Assembly (NCBI GenBank): GCA_002363865.1
Contig: DEWY01000003.1
Location: 71,958 to 135,957, forward strand
Direction of reading: 5' to 3'
DNA: 64,000 nucleotides
Source: Caulobacteraceae bacterium UBA3198
GTDB lineage: Bacteria > Pseudomonadota > Alphaproteobacteria > Caulobacterales > Caulobacteraceae
Below the pieces are notes generated by a model, which had not been told where the DNA came from, ran no database searches, and saw nothing but the letters and a program-made list of their open reading frames with translations. Shown here in pieces: positions 36,468 to 46,690 of the stretch. The translations under genes were made by a program, and so were the position numbers. Positions within the stretch are counted from its first letter, which is position 1; the number at the start of each line of letters is the position of its first letter.

Positions 36468-37342
36468 TCCCCACGCCTGATCTTGCGGTCTTTGAAGCCC
36501 AGCGGCCTCGGATGCGCCGGCTCGCCTACCGGATGCTGGGGTCCGTCACTGAAGCCGAGGACGTGGTTCAGGACGCCTGGATCCGGTGGAGCCGGTTGGG
36601 CGAACCGGTGGAGGCGCCGGCCGCATGGCTGGTCCGCACCACGAGCCGTCTCTGCCTTGATCGCTTGCGCGCGGCCAAGGTCCGGCGCGAGGCCTATCGC
36701 GGCCCCTGGCTGCCTGAGCCCCTGATCGAGGACCTGACCGAAGACCCGCTGGAGCGGGCGGAGGATGTGTCGGTCGCCTTCCTGCTCGCCCTGGAGCGTC
36801 TGTCGCCATTGGAGCGCGCCGTCTTCCTCCTGCATGAGGTGTTCGACGAGGACTACGCCGCCGTCGCGCAGACGCTCGAGCGCAGCGAGGCCGCGGTGCG
36901 CCAGATCGCCAGCCGTGCGCGGGCGCACCTCCAGGCGGCCAAGCCGCGCTACACGGTCGACCAGCAGGCCGCCACCCGCCTCGCCAACGCCTTCATGGCC
37001 GCCGCGGCCCGGGGCGACATGGCCGGTCTGCGCGCCCTGCTGGCCGAAGACGCGGTGATGGTCACCGACGGCGGGGGCAAGCGCAGCGCGGCCCTGCGTC
37101 CCCTGGTCGGGCCGCAGGACATCGTCGCCATGCTGGAGGGCCTGGCCTGGCGGGGCGCCTGGCCGACGTCCGGCGACCGGCCTCTGCAGTATCGTGCGGT
37201 TCGCATCAACGGCCTGCCAGGCCTGATCGCAAGGCCGGACGACGGGCCCATGACGATCGCCTTTCAGCCGAGCGAGGATGGCCGCCTCTCGGCCATCTAC
37301 ATCATCCGCAATCCTGAAAAGCTGGCGCACCTTGACCGCTGA
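36464..37342 (+). CDS. ECF41-type sigma factor with SnoaL-like C-terminal extension (SigJ)
   Basis: A 292-residue protein, longer than ordinary ECF factors. Regions 2 and 4 are RMRRLAYRMLGSVTEAEDVV through WIRWSRLG, and LERLSPLERAVFLLHEVFDE, then YAAVAQTLERSEAAVRQIAS. The linker carries WLPEP, and the roughly 100-residue C-terminal SnoaL_2-like extension contains DGGGK (about residue 202) and a terminal NPEKL. These are the signature motifs of ECF41, in which the extension acts in cis as activator and inhibitor, replacing a separate anti-sigma factor; none is encoded nearby. It is coupled (GTG 36464) to the AhpD-like gene. Confidence 0.92.
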   Translation: MIPTPDLAVFEAQRPRMRRLAYRMLGSVTEAEDVVQDAWIRWSRLGEPVEAPAAWLVRTTSRLCLDRLRAAKVRREAYRGPWLPEPLIEDLTEDPLERAEDVSVAFLLALERLSPLERAVFLLHEVFDEDYAAVAQTLERSEAAVRQIASRARAHLQAAKPRYTVDQQAATRLANAFMAAAARGDMAGLRALLAEDAVMVTDGGGKRSAALRPLVGPQDIVAMLEGLAWRGAWPTSGDRPLQYRAVRINGLPGLIARPDDGPMTIAFQPSEDGRLSAIYIIRNPEKLAHLDR

Positions 37343-37371
37343 AGGGTGACGCCGTCGGGGTCCTGGCGCAT

Positions 37372-39261
37372 ATGTCGGGGGTGAAGTTCGACGAACGATT
37401 TCTGGATGAGATCAAGGCCCGCCTGCGCCCCTCCGACGTGATCGGGCGCACGGTGAAGCTGCGCAAGCAGGGGCGCGAGTTCGTCGGCCTGTCGCCCTTC
37501 ACCAAGGAGCGGAGCCCGTCCTTCTTCGTCAATGACGAGAAGGGCCAGTTCTTCGACTTCTCGTCGGGCAAGAACGGCGACCTGATCACCTTCCTGCAGG
37601 AGACCGAGCGGCTGACCTTCATGGAGGCGGTCGAGCGTCTGGCCGCCGAGGCCGGGGTGCCCATGCCTGCGCCTGATCCCCAGTCGGCGGAGCGCGACCG
37701 GGTGCGCCAGGGCCTGGCCGAGTGGCTGGAGCAGGCCAGCGCCTGGTTCCAGGCCGAGCTGCGTCGCCCCGTCGGGCGGGCGGCGCGGGACTATCTGGAC
37801 GGCCGGGGTCTGCCGGAGGCGGATTGGGGCCGGTTCGGGGTCGGCTATGCGCCGGGCGGGCGCACGGCGCTGAAGGACTATCTGGTGGCCAAGGGGGCGC
37901 GTCCGCACGAGCTGGTGGAGGCGGGCCTGCTGATCGCGCCGGAGGACGGCGGCGCGCCCTATGACCGGTTCCGCGACAGGATCATGTTTCCCATCGCCGA
38001 CGGCCGCGGGCGTATTGTCTCCTTCGGCGGCCGGGCGCTCGATCCCAAGGCCCGCGCCAAGTACCTCAACGGCCCGGAGACCTCGGTCTTCCACAAGGGC
38101 CACGTGCTCTACGGCATGGGCGAAGCGCGCAAGATCCTGGGGGCCGCACCCTCGGGCGAGAGCCCGCCGCTGGTGGTGGTGGAAGGCTATATGGACGCCA
38201 TCGCCTGCCACCGCGCCGGCGTGGCCGCGGTCGCCCCCATGGGCACGGCGCTGACCGAGGAGCAGATGGAGATGCTCTGGCGGCTGCATCCGGAGCCGAC
38301 CCTGTGCTTCGACGGCGACCGGGCCGGCCGGCAGGCGGCCTATCGGGCCATGGACCGGGCCCTGCCGATCCTGAAGCCCGGCAAAAGTTTCCAGTTCTCC
38401 CTGGTGGAAGGCGGCAAGGACCCCGACGACGTGCTGCGCGAGCAGGGGGCCGTGGCGCTGCGCCAGCAGTTGGCGGCCACCACGCCCTTCGCTCAGGCTC
38501 TGTTCGAGCGCGAACGGGAGCTGGAGCCGCTGGATACGCCTGAGCGCCGCGCAGGCCTGAAGGGGCGGCTGCGGCAAGCCGCCGCGTCCATCGCCGACCC
38601 AGACCTGCAGCAGGCCTACCGGCAGGACCTGCTGGAGCGCTATGACGGCATCTTCCGCAAGGCTGACGCGCCCCAGGGCCAGCGGCCGCCGTGGCGGCCC
38701 TCGGGGCCGCGGCAGGGGCGGTGGAAGGGCGCGGGCGCCTGGGAAAGCCCGCAACCCCCGACGGCCCAGGGCAAGGCCGCCGCCGGACGACTGGCCAAGG
38801 GGCTGGAGGCCGCGCCCGCCGCTCTGGCCGCTTTCGCGCTCGCCCATCCGGCGGTTCTGGAGGCCCATCTGGAGGACGCCTTCGCCACCGACGGCTTCGG
38901 CGAACCGGCGCTCTGTGAATTGGTCAAGGAAATCATTCGCCTGCGGCTGGAGTCCGACCATCTTGACTCTGACAGCCTGACGCGCCATCTCCGATCCTGC
39001 GGGTTTAATGCGCTGCTGACAGACATCGACCGGGCCGCTGCGAAATCGGGCGCGCCCTTTTTGAAACAGGATGTCTCCCTCGAAGCCGCGAATTCGCAGT
39101 GGTCGCAAGCCTTCGCCCGCCTCTCACGGCTGGCGTCGCTCGACAAGGCTCTCGACGCCTCGAAGGGAAACCTTCGGGAGCGATCGGATATGGAAGCCTT
39201 CGAGCGTCTAAAGGGGGAACGCGACGCACTCAGACGCGCGACCAGAGAGTGGAACGATTAG
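37372..39261 (+). CDS. dnaG: DNA primase
   Basis: A 629-residue primase that lays RNA primers for replication. The N-terminal CHC2-type domain (FDERFLDEIKARLRPSDVIG, then GLSPFTKERSPSFFVNDEKG, DFSSGKNGDLITFLQE) lacks the Cys/His zinc ligands. The TOPRIM catalytic core follows (VVVEGYMDAIACHRAGVAAV, LCFDGDRAGRQAA), with the catalytic Glu and Asp intact. The C-terminal roughly 200 residues are the less conserved DnaB-interacting region, preceded by a Pro/Gly/Trp-rich linker. rpoD follows after 100 bases, the familiar macromolecular-synthesis order (dnaG-rpoD). Confidence 0.95.
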   Translation: MSGVKFDERFLDEIKARLRPSDVIGRTVKLRKQGREFVGLSPFTKERSPSFFVNDEKGQFFDFSSGKNGDLITFLQETERLTFMEAVERLAAEAGVPMPAPDPQSAERDRVRQGLAEWLEQASAWFQAELRRPVGRAARDYLDGRGLPEADWGRFGVGYAPGGRTALKDYLVAKGARPHELVEAGLLIAPEDGGAPYDRFRDRIMFPIADGRGRIVSFGGRALDPKARAKYLNGPETSVFHKGHVLYGMGEARKILGAAPSGESPPLVVVEGYMDAIACHRAGVAAVAPMGTALTEEQMEMLWRLHPEPTLCFDGDRAGRQAAYRAMDRALPILKPGKSFQFSLVEGGKDPDDVLREQGAVALRQQLAATTPFAQALFERERELEPLDTPERRAGLKGRLRQAAASIADPDLQQAYRQDLLERYDGIFRKADAPQGQRPPWRPSGPRQGRWKGAGAWESPQPPTAQGKAAAGRLAKGLEAAPAALAAFALAHPAVLEAHLEDAFATDGFGEPALCELVKEIIRLRLESDHLDSDSLTRHLRSCGFNALLTDIDRAAAKSGAPFLKQDVSLEAANSQWSQAFARLSRLASLDKALDASKGNLRERSDMEAFERLKGERDALRRATREWND

Positions 39262-39361
39262 AGCTGGTTACGGGTCGTAGACATACGGCCCTCCCGGCCC
39301 CTGTTAGTCATGATCGGCCCGTTCCTTGCAGGAGAGGCGGCGGACCGAACCGGAGAATTCG

Positions 39362-41293
<1,932 letters not shown>

Positions 41294-41320
41294 GCCCTGT
41301 CGTCGTCCGAACGATGAGAG

Positions 41321-41345
41321 CCCCGCCGGAAACGGCGGGGTTTTT
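41321..41345 (+). terminator. Intrinsic terminator of rpoD
   Basis: An 8-base perfect stem (CCCCGCCG paired with CGGCGGGG) closes a GAAA tetraloop and is followed by TTTTT. It begins 28 bases after the rpoD stop codon and would end dnaG-rpoD transcription. Confidence 0.92.
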
Positions 41346-41370
41346 CGTTTGGCCTGGGCGCGCCTGGAAG

Positions 41371-41400
41371 AGCCCCTCCCCCTTGCGGGGAGAGGGGGCT
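41371..41400. repeat. GC-rich hairpin overlapping the end of the CoaD-like gene
   Basis: AGCCCCTCCCCC-TTGC-GGGGAGAGGGGGCT folds into a long imperfect stem across the TAG stop of the minus-strand CoaD-like gene. There is no U-tract on the minus-strand side, so it is a weak terminator at best; similar CCCTCCCCCTTGCGGGGAG sequences are common dispersed hairpins in GC-rich alphaproteobacteria (general knowledge, not checked here). Confidence 0.5.
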
Positions 41401-41935
41401 AGCCCACCCGCCGCGCGCGGAAGGCCGCCTCGACCGCCGGGGTGACGATCCAGCTGATGTCTTCGCCCACCGATTCCAGCTCCTTGGCGGTGCTGGAGGA
41501 GACGTGCAGGAACTGGGCGTCGCAGATGAAGTGGACCATGGGGATGGTCGGGTCCAACCGCTCGGCCAGGCCGTGCAGATTGAACTCCTCGTGGAAGTTG
41601 GTCGCCTCGCGCAGGCCACGCACGATGTGGGTGGCGCCGATGGCCCGGGCGTAGCGAACCAGGCTCTGGCGGGCGTACTCCCCCACTTCCAGGGTCTGGC
41701 CGAGGATGGCTTCGGCCTCCGGCCACAGGTCCAGGACAGAGCGTCGGATCAGATCGGTGCTCTCTTCGACGGTGAAGGCCCGCTGCTTGCGGACATTGGT
41801 GCCGACAGCGACATGCACCGCATCGAAGGTGATCAGCGCCTTGCGGATGATGTCCAGGTGGCCCCGCGTCACGGGATCAAAGGACCCTGCATAGAGCGCC
41901 TTGGTCTGGCCGGCCCTTTTGGTCTGCATGGTCAT
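41399..41935 (-). CDS. coaD: Pantetheine-phosphate adenylyltransferase-like protein (CoaD family)
   Basis: A 178-residue nucleotidyltransferase of the CoaD family, which joins 4'-phosphopantetheine and ATP to dephospho-CoA in coenzyme A synthesis. The signature T-x-G-H is in YAGSFDPVTRGHLDIIRKAL, the ATP-binding Arg region is ATHIVRGLREATNF, and the C-terminal S-S-S motif is HVSSSTAKELESVGEDIS. Compared with typical CoaD (about 160 residues; FEYE and FISSS), it reads FHEEFNLHGLAERL and FLHVSSS, so it is somewhat divergent and could be a paralogue with another substrate. It converges on rpoD. Confidence 0.82.
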   Translation of the reverse strand: MTMQTKRAGQTKALYAGSFDPVTRGHLDIIRKALITFDAVHVAVGTNVRKQRAFTVEESTDLIRRSVLDLWPEAEAILGQTLEVGEYARQSLVRYARAIGATHIVRGLREATNFHEEFNLHGLAERLDPTIPMVHFICDAQFLHVSSSTAKELESVGEDISWIVTPAVEAAFRARRVG

Positions 41936-41949
41936 CCTTGTCAGAGGGC

Positions 41950-42774
41950 CTAATGCGCCACGCCGCGCGCCATTTGGTAGAGGGTGATGACGATCTCGAA
42001 CAGGATCAGGATGACGATGATCGCCTCCAGGCGCAGGGAGCGCTCGGTGTCGATCAGGTCGGTCATCACCGTGGCGGTCTCGCCGATCAGGTCGAGCTTG
42101 CGGCCCAGGGTCTCGGCCCGCTCCACCAGTTCGTACTCGTCCTCCAGGCGGGCATAGAGGCGCTCGAGGTCCGGCCGGTCCCAGAGGATGTCGGGCTTTT
42201 CGCGCACCGCCACCCGCTCGGCCACCCGATGCTGCACCAGCAGCGAGGCGCCGATCAGGCGGATCATGTCGCGCCGGCCGCCGGGCCTGCGGCCGGTGTC
42301 GGAGAGCTTGCGGGCCCAGGGCTCGATGGTGTCGAACACCTTGGCCACCTGTCGTTCGTCCTGCTCCAGCGCCGCGCTCTTGGCCACCGCGTCGGCGACC
42401 ACCAGCAGCTTGTCCGGCGAAAGCGAGCCAATGCGTACGACGCCGTCGGGCTCGACCCCTTCGCTGGCCCCCTCGCCGGCGGCGACCTGAATGGTCTCTT
42501 CCTCGCGGACCTCGTGCTGGCCATGAACCCGGGGCAGGACCCCGCGGATCACCTCGTCCTCGGCCAGGGGATCGAGGCCGATCATCACCACCACCCCATA
42601 GCGGAAGACGACCACCAGGCCGTCGGCCACGCGAAATGAGAGGGGCGCGGTGGACAGCGCGTCGCGGCGCTCCAGGCCCAGGGTGTCGATCCGTTCGCCC
42701 AGCACCACGGCGCGGGCGGTCAGGGAGCGGTCTTCACGGGGGAGGGGCAGCGCATCGGCGGGCGAATTCATCAT
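41950..42774 (-). CDS. RMD1/DUF155-family membrane protein
   Basis: A 274-residue protein with the COG1723 (RMD1/YagE-like) layout: an N-terminal globular region (FRVADGLVVVFRYGVVVMIG), a central helical part (LLVVADAVAKSAALEQDERQ; YARLEDEYELVERAETLGRK) and one transmembrane helix near the C-terminus (LEAIIVILILFEIVITLYQM). In yeast, RMD1 relatives are linked to sporulation and mitochondrial translation; the bacterial role is unknown. It lies 14 bases upstream of the CoaD-like gene on the same strand, so co-transcription is likely. Confidence 0.85.
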   Translation of the reverse strand: MMNSPADALPLPREDRSLTARAVVLGERIDTLGLERRDALSTAPLSFRVADGLVVVFRYGVVVMIGLDPLAEDEVIRGVLPRVHGQHEVREEETIQVAAGEGASEGVEPDGVVRIGSLSPDKLLVVADAVAKSAALEQDERQVAKVFDTIEPWARKLSDTGRRPGGRRDMIRLIGASLLVQHRVAERVAVREKPDILWDRPDLERLYARLEDEYELVERAETLGRKLDLIGETATVMTDLIDTERSLRLEAIIVILILFEIVITLYQMARGVAH

Positions 42775-42883
42775 CGCCTACAGCACCACAGGTGAGCGGC
42801 CGGCGAAAGCCCGCTGAGGCGTCAGGGGTCAGGCGTCGTCTCGTGACGGCGCGGACGCCCGTCCCGACGGCAAGGGGGCAAGC

Positions 42884-43111
42884 CTAGCGGCGTTCCTGCA
42901 GGCGAAGCAGGGCGTCCCACATGTCCTGGGCCGCGCCGATGGTGGCGAGGTTGGCCTTGAACTGGTGCTTGGCCGTGATCTGCTCGACGGCTTCGCGCTC
43001 ATAGCTGGTGGTCGAGCCGTCGACGCCCATGGTCGCGGTGCGCTGGGCGGAGGCTTCGAAGCGGCGGCTGGCGGCCAGCATGCCGTAGCTGGCGGTGGCG
43101 ATCGGGTCCAT
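42884..43111 (-). CDS. Flagellar basal-body rod-like small protein
   Basis: A 75-residue protein whose N-terminus, MDPIATASYGMLAASRRFEA, resembles the flagellar rod/hook N-terminal domain (FlgB/FlgC/FlgG family, which starts with a helix ending in ANxxT), and whose C-terminus, QFKANLATIGAAQDMWDALL, resembles the matching C-terminal helix. The middle of a true rod protein is missing, so this is a miniature of the two terminal helices only. It could be a secreted axial-like protein or a shrunken paralogue. No flagellar genes are adjacent. Confidence 0.6.
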   Translation of the reverse strand: MDPIATASYGMLAASRRFEASAQRTATMGVDGSTTSYEREAVEQITAKHQFKANLATIGAAQDMWDALLRLQERR

Positions 43112-43188
43112 GGGCGGTTCTCCTGCGCCCTCAGTCTGCGACCCCTGCGGTTAAGCTCCTGCTTGCAAGAATGGTGAACGCCGTTTTT

Positions 43189-43809
43189 TCAGCGCCAGCC
43201 GTAGTTGAAGCTGATGCTGATCCGCGGGGTCTTGGCGGCGTTGGCCGGCACCTCGTGACGCAGCCAGCTCTCCCACATCAGGATCGTACCGGGTTGGGGC
43301 TGCAGATAGACAAAGCTGCGGTCAGCCTCCGGCGCGTCCGCCAGGCGGGGCGGGGCCGCCATCATGAGCGGCAGCCGGGGATCCTCCAGCTTGAGCGCGC
43401 TGGCGCCGGGCGGGGTGCGCACATAGACCGTGCCCGACAGCACGCTGTGGGGATGGATGTGGCCGCTGTGGCTGGCGCCGGGCTTGAGCAGATTGACCCA
43501 CAGGCTGTCGAGCCTCAGCCGCCGGGCGCCGAGATCGAGATGCAGGGCCTCGGCATAGGCCTTGGCATGGCGATCCAGCCTGGTCTTCAGCATGGAGAAG
43601 ACGGTGGCCCGTTGCGGCAGGTCGTCCAGGGAGGCGTAGGAGGTGTAGCCGCCATAGGCGTTGGCTTTGCACCAGGCCTGGCCGGCGCGGTCCTCGGCGG
43701 CCAGCATTTCCACGGCCTCTTCCAGCTCGGCGTTGAAGTCGGCGAAGCCCGCCGCGTCGGCGAGGCTGGACTCATAGATCTGGGTGACGAAGAGGGGGCG
43801 CAGGCTCAT
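43189..43809 (-). CDS. TIGR02466-type putative 2-oxoglutarate/Fe(II) oxygenase
   Basis: A 206-residue protein matching the TIGR02466 family: it begins LRPLFVTQIYESSLADAAGF and has the core NLLKPGASHSGHIHPHSVLS, then GTVYVRTPPGASALKLEDPR and GTILMWESWLRHEVPANAAK, ending PRISISFNY. The HxH in HIHPH, a distal His in LRHEV and the Arg in RISISF fit a double-stranded beta-helix oxygenase. The substrate is unknown. ATG 43809 is chosen because homology-like sequence begins there; the much longer frame upstream runs antisense through the next gene. Confidence 0.82.
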   Translation of the reverse strand: MSLRPLFVTQIYESSLADAAGFADFNAELEEAVEMLAAEDRAGQAWCKANAYGGYTSYASLDDLPQRATVFSMLKTRLDRHAKAYAEALHLDLGARRLRLDSLWVNLLKPGASHSGHIHPHSVLSGTVYVRTPPGASALKLEDPRLPLMMAAPPRLADAPEADRSFVYLQPQPGTILMWESWLRHEVPANAAKTPRISISFNYGWR

Positions 43810-43902
43810 GATGGGGCCATAGCCCAGCCCGACCATCAGGGGAAGCCGCGCCTGAAACACGCCGCATTTCCGTGGCTTATGGGTCTCGAAGGAGCCTGCC
43901 CC

Positions 43903-44265
43903 ATGACACGACTGCCCGCTCTCGCCGCCCTGGCGGCCCTGACCTTCGCCGCCGCTGGCGCCGCCCACGCCCAGGATCGCGGCCGGGACTATCTGACGCC
44001 CACCACCACCGAGGTCTGCCTGGACGTCAGCGGCGGGACCCTGCCCATCGTGTGCAAGGTCCCGGCGAGCCGCCTGGACAAGCGCGAAGACATCTGCAGC
44101 TGCCCGCAGGGCATGCGCACCACCGTCCCGGTCTGCGGCCCTGGCCAGGCTGCGCCGGGCGAGACCGTGGCGCTGAACGCCGCGCGCCGGGCCGCCGCCC
44201 GGGACGGGAGCCTTGTGGGCGACCTGTTCCAGGGCCGGCCGATCTGCGTCGCCCCGCGGGGCTGA
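43903..44265 (+). CDS. Secreted Cys-rich hypothetical protein
   Basis: A 120-residue protein with a clear signal peptide (LPALAALAALTFAAAGAAHA, cleaved after AHA). The mature part has paired cysteines (TEVCLDVSGGTLPIVCKVPA; EDICSCPQGMRTTVPVCGPG; RPICVAPRG), seven in all, suggesting disulfides in the periplasm. An AAGGAG ribosome site precedes ATG 43903. No family is recognised. It is divergent from the oxygenase gene, and its end is 19 bases from the convergent serine hydrolase. Confidence 0.65.
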   Translation: MTRLPALAALAALTFAAAGAAHAQDRGRDYLTPTTTEVCLDVSGGTLPIVCKVPASRLDKREDICSCPQGMRTTVPVCGPGQAAPGETVALNAARRAAARDGSLVGDLFQGRPICVAPRG

Positions 44266-44284
44266 CGCAGGCCGCCCTGCCGGC

Positions 44285-45529
44285 TCAGCCGCCCAGGGCG
44301 GCGTAGACCGTCTTCTGGAAGACGGGCAGGGCCGCGCGGCCGCCCATCCGCTGGCCTGTGGCCAGCTGGGCGGCGGCCTCAGGGCCAAGCGGCATGGAGT
44401 TCTGGATCAGATAGATCAGCACCATGTCGGCGGCCGGATCGGCCTGCCACCAGGTGCCAAAGGCGCCGGGCCAGCCGAAAGCCCCGGCGTTTCCGGCCCC
44501 CATCCAGGCCTGTTTCACCGGATCGGTGATCACCGAGACCCCCAGGCCAAAGCCCTGGCCCAGCCAGAAGGGAATGCCCATGAAGGGAATGGCCTTCTGC
44601 GCCTCGGTGAGACGGTCGGCGGTCATCATCTCCACCGTCTCCGTCTTCAAAAGACGCACCCCGTCCACCTCGCCCTTGCCCAGCATCAGGCGCGCAAACT
44701 TCAGATAGTCGTCGGCGGTGGAGACCAGGCCGCCGCCGCCCGCAGCGAAGAGCGGGGGTGAGGCGTAGTAGGGGAAGGTCACCTCTTCCATGACGTCAGT
44801 CTCCGGATTGATCCGGTAGAGCTTGGCCGCCCGGTCGCTCTTTTCCGGCGGCACATGGAAGGCGGTGTCGGTCATGCGCAGCGGGCCAAAGACGCGGTCC
44901 TGCAGCACCCGGTCGAGGGGCTTGCCCTCGATGCGCGCGACGATGAAGCCCAGGACGTCGGTGGCGTGGCTGTAGTGGAACCGCGCGCCCGGCTGATAGC
45001 TGAGGGGAAGGCCGCCCAGGCGCTTCATCCATTCGTCAGGGGTCAGCGGCGTGCCGAGCGCCGGGCCCAGGGCCGTCTCATGGGCCTGGGCGATGGGGCC
45101 CATGGAGGTGAAGCCATAGGCCAGCCCTGCCCGGTGGGTCATCAGGTCTTCGATGGTGATGTCGCGCTCGGCGGGGACAGTTTGGTCCAGGGGGCCGTCG
45201 GCTGCCTTGAGCACCTGCATGTCGGCGAATTCCGGCGCCCAGCGGGTGATGGGGTCGTCCAGCTTCAGCCGGCCCTCTTCCAGCAGCATGAGGGCCGCGA
45301 CCGAGGTGATCGGCTTGGTCATGGAGGCGATGCGGAAGATGGTGTCGCGGGTCATGGGCTTGTCGCCTTCGACATCGCGGCGGCCGATCGTATCCACCTG
45401 GACGACCTTGCCGCCCCGCCAGACCAGGGTGACGAAGCCCGACAGGTCGCCGGCGTCGACCACGCCCTGAAGGGCCGGACCGATGGCCTGCAGGCCGCTT
45501 GCGGAAAATTCGCCATCCATCGGTGTCAT
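44285..45529 (-). CDS. Serine hydrolase of the beta-lactamase/esterase EstB family
   Basis: A 414-residue class C beta-lactamase-fold enzyme. The nucleophile motif S69-M-T-K72 is in FRIASMTKPITSVAALMLLE, and the Tyr general-base motif is in FHYSHATDVLGFIV. The C-terminal conserved segment reads GNAGAFGWPGAFGTWWQADP, where the third motif (HxG or KTG) would be expected but is altered. No signal peptide is seen, so it is cytoplasmic; members are esterases or D-peptidases rather than true beta-lactamases. It is divergent from the alpha/beta hydrolase at 45618. Confidence 0.88.
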   Translation of the reverse strand: MTPMDGEFSASGLQAIGPALQGVVDAGDLSGFVTLVWRGGKVVQVDTIGRRDVEGDKPMTRDTIFRIASMTKPITSVAALMLLEEGRLKLDDPITRWAPEFADMQVLKAADGPLDQTVPAERDITIEDLMTHRAGLAYGFTSMGPIAQAHETALGPALGTPLTPDEWMKRLGGLPLSYQPGARFHYSHATDVLGFIVARIEGKPLDRVLQDRVFGPLRMTDTAFHVPPEKSDRAAKLYRINPETDVMEEVTFPYYASPPLFAAGGGGLVSTADDYLKFARLMLGKGEVDGVRLLKTETVEMMTADRLTEAQKAIPFMGIPFWLGQGFGLGVSVITDPVKQAWMGAGNAGAFGWPGAFGTWWQADPAADMVLIYLIQNSMPLGPEAAAQLATGQRMGGRAALPVFQKTVYAALGG

Positions 45530-45617
45530 CCCTTCGTAGAGTGGTTCATGTGGTGCGGGCCGCCATAGCGCCGGGCCGGCGGGCCGGCGTCAAGCCGAAC
45601 CAAGGAGACCTCTCAAC

Positions 45618-46529
45618 ATGACCTTGCCGCCCCTGCGTCAGGCGCTCGCCTTCGCTGTCCTTGGCCTGGCGCTCAGCGCCTGTTCGCCCCTGACCGCCTT
45701 CGCCACCCTGACCCCCACCGACCGCGCCCAGCAGGCCGGGCAGGGGCTGGCCTATGGCGAGGCGCCGCGCCAGCGCCTGGACCTCTACGCCCCGCCGAAC
45801 GGCGCCCAGGGGGCGCCGGTGGCGGTGTTCTTCTATGGCGGGACCTGGGAGGACGGCCGCCGACAGGACTATGGCTGGGTGGGCCGGGCGCTCGCGGCCG
45901 AGGGATTCCTGACGTTGGCGCCGGACTACCGCCTCTATCCCGAGGTCAGCTATCCGACCTTCCTGGAGGACGGGGCGAAGGCCATCGCCTGGGCGGTGGA
46001 GAATGCGGCCCGCTATGGCGGGGATCCGCGCCAGATCGTTCTGATCGGCCATTCGGCCGGCGCCTACAACGCGGTGATGCTGGGCCTGGAGCGCAGCTAT
46101 CTGCAGGCCGCCGGCGTTGATCCCTCGCGCATCCGGGCGGTGGCGGGTCTGGCCGGACCCTATGACTTCCTGCCGCTGAAGGGGGAGACGGTGCGCGGCG
46201 TGTTCGGCGGCGCGCCGGATCTGGCCGCCACCCAGCCGATCAATCAGGTGGACGGCGCGGCGCCGCCAGCCTTCCTGGCCACCGGCGGCGACGACAATGT
46301 CGTACGGCCGCGCAACACCGAGGCCCTGGCCGCGGCCCTGCGGGCGCAGGGGGTGGCGGTGGAGACGCAGGTCTATCCCGACCTCGGCCATGCCGGTGTT
46401 CTGCTGGCCCTGTCCAAGCCCCTGCGCGGGCGAGCGCCGGTCCTGGAGGACATGACCGCCTTTCTGCGCCGCCACACTGAGGTCGGCGCAGGGGCGGCCA
46501 ACGAGGTTGCAGCGCGCCAGACCCCTTGA
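45618..46529 (+). CDS. Alpha/beta hydrolase, lipoprotein
   Basis: A 303-residue alpha/beta hydrolase with a lipoprotein signal (VLGLALSACSP, lipidated Cys22). The oxyanion region is VAVFFYGGTWEDGRRQDYGW, the nucleophile S146 is in IVLIGHSAGAYNAVMLGLER, and the acid and His are in FLATGGDDNVVRPRNTEALA and VYPDLGHAGVLL. The layout matches BD-FAE/carboxylesterase (COG0657-type) enzymes. It is expected to be anchored in the periplasm or outer membrane. The substrate is unknown. Confidence 0.88.
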   Translation: MTLPPLRQALAFAVLGLALSACSPLTAFATLTPTDRAQQAGQGLAYGEAPRQRLDLYAPPNGAQGAPVAVFFYGGTWEDGRRQDYGWVGRALAAEGFLTLAPDYRLYPEVSYPTFLEDGAKAIAWAVENAARYGGDPRQIVLIGHSAGAYNAVMLGLERSYLQAAGVDPSRIRAVAGLAGPYDFLPLKGETVRGVFGGAPDLAATQPINQVDGAAPPAFLATGGDDNVVRPRNTEALAAALRAQGVAVETQVYPDLGHAGVLLALSKPLRGRAPVLEDMTAFLRRHTEVGAGAANEVAARQTP

Positions 46530-46609
46530 TCCCTTACAGCGTAAAGGCTCCCGCGTAACTTCCCTTGCGGCAGCCTATTGCAACGCGGCAATTGAACCGG
46601 AGGGTTGAA

Positions 46610-46669
46610 ATGCGTATATGCCTTCTCCCCGGACAGCCTGAGGGTTGGCGGGATTGTCAGTTTTCGTGA
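46610..46669 (+). CDS. Possible 19-residue leader ORF upstream of panD
   Basis: ATG 46610 opens a 19-codon frame (MRICLLPGQPEGWRDCQFS) that ends 21 bases before the panD start. It is preceded by a strong ribosome site, GGAGG with a six-base spacer, better than that of panD itself. It may be a translated leader that couples or tunes panD expression, or a chance frame. No conserved family is recognised. Confidence 0.4.
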   Translation: MRICLLPGQPEGWRDCQFS

Positions 46670-46690
46670 ACGCAAGGACGCGCTCCGCCC

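Noticed and set aside
43189..44388. A 399-residue protein extending the TIGR02466 oxygenase upstream
   Set aside because: The extra N-terminal part is antisense to the secreted Cys-rich gene at 43903-44265, which has a signal peptide and ribosome site; the family homology starts at 43809.
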